DNA of 10,737 nt, taken from the NCBI GenBank assembly GCA_030591125.1, contig JAUVBP010000023.1, positions 1 to 10,737 on the forward strand. The letters run 5' to 3'. The position numbers and the translations under genes are program-made. Source of the DNA: Candidatus Woesearchaeota archaeon (GTDB lineage: Archaea; Nanobdellota; Nanobdellia; Woesearchaeales; UBA11576). Numbering within the stretch: the first letter of the stretch is position 1; each line of letters opens with the position of its first letter. Positions 7,736 through 10,737 of this stretch are shown one piece after another. The notes under the pieces are model-generated. The model had not been told where the DNA came from and ran no database searches. It worked only from the letters and a program-made list of their open reading frames with translations.

Positions 7736-8134
7736 TCAGTTCGGCATCATCTTCTTCTGCACCCTATTGTAGCAGGTCCATATCGTCCTGTCATCCCTGT
7801 TGATGAGGACTGCAATCTCATGGAAGCTCATCTGGGCGACATCCTTGAGATGTAATGACAGGCTCTCCAATGGCGCGAAGTCTCTATTCTTGAATATCGA
7901 GAGAGGTATGTCGATTATCTCTACAGATGGCGGATCGGCCTTAGGGATTGCCTGACGCTTCTTCTTTGCCCTGTTATATGTGGTCCAGATTGTCCTGTCA
8001 TTCCTGCCCACAAGCACAGCTATCTCATGATATGTGAGTCCTTTCTCTTCCTTGAGATACTCTGCCACAGACTCGAGAGGTGCAAGATCCCTGTCTACAA
8101 ATATATATGAAGGGACAGTACTATGCTTCCGCAT
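7736..8134 (-). CDS. Tandem helix-turn-helix protein (two copies of one HTH unit)
   Basis: This is a 132-residue soluble basic protein built from two copies of one unit at a constant offset of 69 residues. RDLAPLES (15-22) pairs with RDFAPLES (84-91), HEIAVL (36-41) with HEIAVL (105-110), and RTIWT (47-51) with RTIWT (116-120). Each unit ends in a probable helix-turn-helix: YHEIAVLVGRNDRTIWTTYN in unit 1 and FHEIAVLINRDDRTIWTCYN in unit 2. The second helix carries the conserved R-T-I-W and is followed by basic residues (RAKKKR, RVQKK). This resembles sigma-region-4-like HTH domains found singly or in tandem in DPANN archaea, which I recall only as a sequence style. It follows the 417-residue gene after 34 nt and ends 4 nt before the giant gene. 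The likely role is DNA binding and local regulation of the surface cassettes; the target is unknown. The ATG at 8134 has only a poor SD, and no other in-frame start exists before the upstream stop. Confidence 0.75.
   Translation of the reverse strand: MRKHSTVPSYIFVDRDLAPLESVAEYLKEEKGLTYHEIAVLVGRNDRTIWTTYNRAKKKRQAIPKADPPSVEIIDIPLSIFKNRDFAPLESLSLHLKDVAQMSFHEIAVLINRDDRTIWTCYNRVQKKMMPN
7751..8116 (-). repeat. Internal duplication: two HTH units, also visible at DNA level
   Basis: Unit 1 is at 7958-8116 and unit 2 at 7751-7909. The recognition-helix part is still similar as DNA: minus-strand AATGACAGGACAATCTGGACC in unit 1 and GATGACAGGACGATATGGACC in unit 2 match at 18 of 21 positions. The duplication is in frame and the linker between units is short and proline-containing (AIPKADPPS). 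Confidence 0.7.
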
Positions 8135-8169
8135 CAGCTCATTCTCTTTTTGTTGTCTGGTGTTCTCTT

Positions 8170-9423
8170 TTATTTATCTCCACCTTTTCTGAATTGTTTT
8201 GACAGGAAATAGAACCACACTATGTTCATGGCCAGCAGTAGAGCTATCACGACAAGTATCAGCACGATCAGGAACCCTTGCATGCTCTGTTCCTCATCAG
8301 CCTCCCTGCTTACTGCCTGACCGACCATCACTCCCTGCCTTGTCATGCTGTTGGTATCGACGATGAATTCGTAATCCTTCTGCACCACTCTATCTGAATA
8401 ATGGACTATGAGCTTGACAGTGTATATCCCGGGAGCCACTCCTTCAGTGTACCAGTACGCTTCCAGTTTCCCTGACTGCTTGGCAGCTATGTCTATTGCT
8501 GCGGTCTTGGACTCAGTCATCAGCTTGCCCTGGCCATCCTCCACTATGATCTTGGCATACACATCCTTCATGACAGTATTCCACCTGTTCTCAAGAAGGA
8601 TGTCAAACTTGGCCACATCACCGAGAGTGAACTTATTGACTTCTATATCACTTATGTCGATCACAAAGTTTCCGAGATCGAAGTTCTGCTCGATCCTGAA
8701 CTGTTTTTCACCATAATATACTGTCACGACTGCCTTGTATGAGCCCTTGTTCACTGATGGCGTCCATGACGCCTCAATATTTACAGTCTCTTTGGACTTG
8801 ACACTCTTTGTTTCCGTATTGAAATCTGCAATCTTGCCCAGGAGCGGACCCTGTACCTCAACATGAGCATATACCTCATCGATGTCCTCGGTCCCGAAGT
8901 TGTATACTGTCATGAAGAACCTTGCAGGAGATGTCCCATCCTCTGTTCCGCTTATGAACAGCTTGCCTTCAGCATACGATCCTGGATAAGGGACCTTAAT
9001 TATCATCTGGGATATTACAGCGATATTCGCAGAGATCACTGCACCGTCATCCACATCAGCACCTTTAGGGAATGGCCTTACGACAAGGTCTATCTTGTTC
9101 GTGCCAGGTTTGGGCGCATCAAGAGGGAACTTGAGCACATACTGTACACGCCCGACAGTATCAGATGACTCTACATCTATCAATGGATTTATTATGGTCA
9201 CATAATCTGCAAGGTCTCCTTGTGAGTAGACTGCAGCCCTGAATTCCTCAGCCTGGTCGTTTATTATGATAAGCTCTCCTTCTATCTCCTGTCCTGGTGA
9301 GAAACTTATTATCTGTCGTGAAGGACCTACACCCAGGGCAGAGACGTCCAGGGACATAAGTACAAGCAGCATAGCTAACAAGAACAGGTTCCCTATCCAG
9401 TTCGCTCTATCCTTTCTCATCAT
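8170..9423 (-). CDS. Secreted, membrane-anchored Ig-like domain protein (paralogue of the 515-1870 gene)
   Basis: This 417-residue protein has a basic start (MMRKDR), a signal helix (about 12-29) ending VSA before LGVGPSRQIISFSPGQ, about three Ig-like or NEW3/CARDB-like segments (30-140, 141-248, 249-355), a linker with MVGQAVS, a membrane helix (about 383-406) and a short basic cytoplasmic tail ending GGDK. It shares several blocks with the 451-residue protein: GV-x-PS at the mature start, F-x-PGQ, the block VISQMIIKVPYPGSYAE (against VISKLIIDVPYPDKYVE), the identical FTLGDVAKFDILL, and the YWYT-x-x-V-x-PG-x-Y strand. Its tail is shorter and lacks the acidic extension. The start at 9423 makes an ATGA overlap with the upstream large gene and has GGAGA 6 nt upstream. 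An in-frame ATG one codon later is possible. No enzyme motif is present. It is probably the membrane partner of the LamG-containing protein, by position and by paralogy. Confidence 0.85.
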   Translation of the reverse strand: MMRKDRANWIGNLFLLAMLLVLMSLDVSALGVGPSRQIISFSPGQEIEGELIIINDQAEEFRAAVYSQGDLADYVTIINPLIDVESSDTVGRVQYVLKFPLDAPKPGTNKIDLVVRPFPKGADVDDGAVISANIAVISQMIIKVPYPGSYAEGKLFISGTEDGTSPARFFMTVYNFGTEDIDEVYAHVEVQGPLLGKIADFNTETKSVKSKETVNIEASWTPSVNKGSYKAVVTVYYGEKQFRIEQNFDLGNFVIDISDIEVNKFTLGDVAKFDILLENRWNTVMKDVYAKIIVEDGQGKLMTESKTAAIDIAAKQSGKLEAYWYTEGVAPGIYTVKLIVHYSDRVVQKDYEFIVDTNSMTRQGVMVGQAVSREADEEQSMQGFLIVLILVVIALLLAMNIVWFYFLSKQFRKGGDK

Positions 9424-9830
9424 GTCTGCTCTCCATAGAATGTGAGGTTCACTGATTTGATTCCTGCAGGTTCATCCCAGGGTACTGTGACCCAGATATC
9501 GATCTTAGCCTGATCATTCGCATCGCTGTAGTTGAGCGAATCTATTATGGTGATGTTTGTGAGTGATACCTGAGTCCAGCTTGTCGCTGAGCCACTCAGG
9601 TTTATCGAGCCGGCCTCATCATCACTGACCTTGAGCTGGAAGTGGTCTGTCGGTGATGGTTCTCGCACCCATAGGCTCGCATCTGCCGTCAGGTTGATTA
9701 TATCTGCGACGACTGTTCCATTATTCAGCAGTATGAACGGAAGTGGATCATCATCAGTCGTATTGTCTGATGACCCTAAGAACATATTTCCGAAGTCTAC
9801 TAGATTTGGGTTGAGGCTTAGGATGATGAT
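9420..9830 (-). other. C-terminal domain shared by both large surface proteins (copy 2)
   Basis: This domain opens with LNPNLVDFG and runs to FYGEQT. It aligns throughout with the last 135 residues of the 1954-residue protein, including TTDDDPLPF, HFQLKV, SGSATSW and VPWDEPAG. Both copies sit immediately before a gene of the Ig-like anchored family. Confidence 0.7.
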
Positions 9831-10737
9831 GGGCATTATCTTGAATTCCCATGTGCTGCTCGATGAGCTTGCACTCTCGTCGTCATATGCAAGGACTGAC
9901 CAGTTATACCACTCAACGCATTCGTCTGATGTCTTTAGTTCCTGTAATATGTAATTGCTTTCAGACAATCCAGAATATGTAACTGGTGAGCCGCAACCAC
10001 CCTGTAATGTAAGGTTGTAGTAGACAGGCTCACTGTCCGCATCGGTCGAATCAGTCCAGTTCAGGTTAGGTGACCGGGTCATTATAGTATCATTGCCATC
10101 CTCAGGCCATATCAATGTAGGTGTGGTAGGGACCGTGTTCTCTATCGTGACCTTGCTGCTCCACACTGTGCTGCCGTTCTGACCTGAAGAATCTACAGGA
10201 GTTGCAGATACGTTCCACCAGTCATGCTTGATAGTCTCATCGCTGACCGTGAGGTTGTATCTTCCGACAGCTGAATAGTAGTTGCTCTGTACCTGTTCGA
10301 GTGTGAGGCTTATGGTGTAGATCTTGACGTCGGAGATGGTGCCGTTGAAATGGGCGCCTTGTCCACTGTACCCCTCACCGATTGCAAAATTATTGGAGTC
10401 TCCATTGAATACTACCACTTCAGTGGTCCCATCTGCCTCAAGGTTGCCGTTGACATATATCTTCCTTGATTTTGAAAGACCATCCCAGACCCCTACGACA
10501 TGATACCACTGGTTGTATGGGTTGATTGGGCTGGTGGACGTGACGGTCTCATCACTCACATCGGTTCCTGTGGAATTGTCTCCCCTGAGCCAGAATCTTA
10601 TCTCATCTGACGATATCGCCATCCTGAATGCTGCTCCTTCACCTAGGTAGTAATCCGGACCTGTTGGCGTTCTCGGCTTCATCCAGACCTCAACCGTAAG
10701 ATGGGCATCAGCACTGCCCACCACATCCCCGAGATAC
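9420..10737 (-). CDS. Large surface protein with LamG domain, C-terminal part only (5' end outside window)
   Basis: The reading frame is open to the right edge (YLGD precedes the GTG at 10724), so the gene certainly begins outside the window. The GTG is not a credible start because it lies inside the LamG domain. Residues counted from that GTG: 1-145 form a LamG/concanavalin-A-like lectin domain (HLTVEVWMKP, QWYHVVGVWDG, KIYVNGNL, FNGTISDVKIY); 150-197 an Ig-like stretch; about 198-296 a fibronectin-III-like domain with NWSVLAYDD; and 299-434 the C-terminal domain also found in the giant protein, ending FYGEQT. Many N-X-S/T sequons are present. There is no C-terminal membrane helix, so any anchoring must be at the unseen N-terminus or through the downstream partner, whose start overlaps this stop by ATGA. 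LamG domains bind sugars or proteins, so a contact or adhesion role is likely but inferred. Confidence 0.88.
   Translation of the reverse strand, partial: YLGDVVGSADAHLTVEVWMKPRTPTGPDYYLGEGAAFRMAISSDEIRFWLRGDNSTGTDVSDETVTSTSPINPYNQWYHVVGVWDGLSKSRKIYVNGNLEADGTTEVVVFNGDSNNFAIGEGYSGQGAHFNGTISDVKIYTISLTLEQVQSNYYSAVGRYNLTVSDETIKHDWWNVSATPVDSSGQNGSTVWSSKVTIENTVPTTPTLIWPEDGNDTIMTRSPNLNWTDSTDADSEPVYYNLTLQGGCGSPVTYSGLSESNYILQELKTSDECVEWYNWSVLAYDDESASSSSSTWEFKIMPIIILSLNPNLVDFGNMFLGSSDNTTDDDPLPFILLNNGTVVADIINLTADASLWVREPSPTDHFQLKVSDDEAGSINLSGSATSWTQVSLTNITIIDSLNYSDANDQAKIDIWVTVPWDEPAGIKSVNLTFYGEQT
9430..9434 (-). promoter_or_regulatory. Ribosome binding site of the 417-residue protein
   Basis: GGAGA on the minus strand, with the 6-nt spacer GCAGAC before ATG at 9423. 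It is embedded in the last codons of the LamG protein gene and supports translational coupling through the ATGA overlap, as at 1870. Confidence 0.6.

Noticed and set aside
7367..7855. Plus-strand open frame of 162 codons, the longest on that strand
   Set aside because: It is antisense to the start of the giant gene and the end of the HTH gene, both well supported. It has no domain and is a shadow frame.
8135..8172. Terminator between the 417-residue gene and the HTH gene
   Set aside because: The coding strand is A-rich and has no T run or hairpin, so read-through is expected.
10722..10724. GTG as start of the LamG protein
   Set aside because: The frame stays open to the window edge (YLGD before it), and the GTG falls inside the LamG domain, so the gene starts outside the window.
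1..10737. CRISPR array, tRNA, rRNA or insertion sequence
   Set aside because: No spaced direct repeats of the right size, no cloverleaf, no inverted terminal repeats and no transposase frame were seen; coding sequence fills the window.

Overview
The window looks like archaeal DNA. The evidence is Shine-Dalgarno sites with ATGA gene overlaps, frequent AGG and ATA codons, very large surface proteins packed with N-glycosylation sequons, and a methyltransferase of the MJ0882/RsmC-like type. The large Ig-like surface proteins and the HTH protein recall DPANN lineages such as Woesearchaeota or Pacearchaeota. That assignment is an inference from sequence style, because there is no rRNA or other marker here. 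GC is about 46-47% in the rows I counted.

All six genes lie on the minus strand, so transcription runs from the right end to the left. In that order they are: (1) the C-terminal part of a large surface protein with a LamG lectin-like domain (9420-10737, entering from outside the window); (2) a 417-residue membrane protein with Ig-like domains (8170-9423); (3) a 132-residue protein made of two copies of one helix-turn-helix unit (7736-8134); (4) a 1954-residue membrane-anchored, multi-domain surface protein (1867-7731); (5) a 451-residue paralogue of gene 2 (515-1870); (6) a class I SAM-dependent methyltransferase running off the left end (1-503). Gaps are -4, 34, 4 and -4 nt, then about 11 nt to the methyltransferase, so the whole window is probably one transcript. 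No gene-free stretch exceeds 34 bases. I saw no RNA gene, mobile element, CRISPR array or clear terminator.

The central observation is a duplicated two-gene cassette. A large adhesin-like protein ends in a shared fibronectin-like domain plus a roughly 135-residue C-terminal domain finishing in FYGEQ(S/T). Its stop codon overlaps by ATGA the start of a smaller protein with a signal peptide, about three Ig-like domains, one C-terminal membrane helix and a short cytoplasmic tail. The two smaller proteins are clear paralogues, and the two large proteins share their C-terminal ends. The small protein may be the membrane partner that holds, folds or displays the large one, which resembles in layout the WxL protein/WxLIP (DUF916-DUF3324) loci of Firmicutes. 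The LamG and CBM9/DOMON-like domains suggest glycan or cell-surface contact. The tandem HTH protein between the cassettes is a candidate local regulator.
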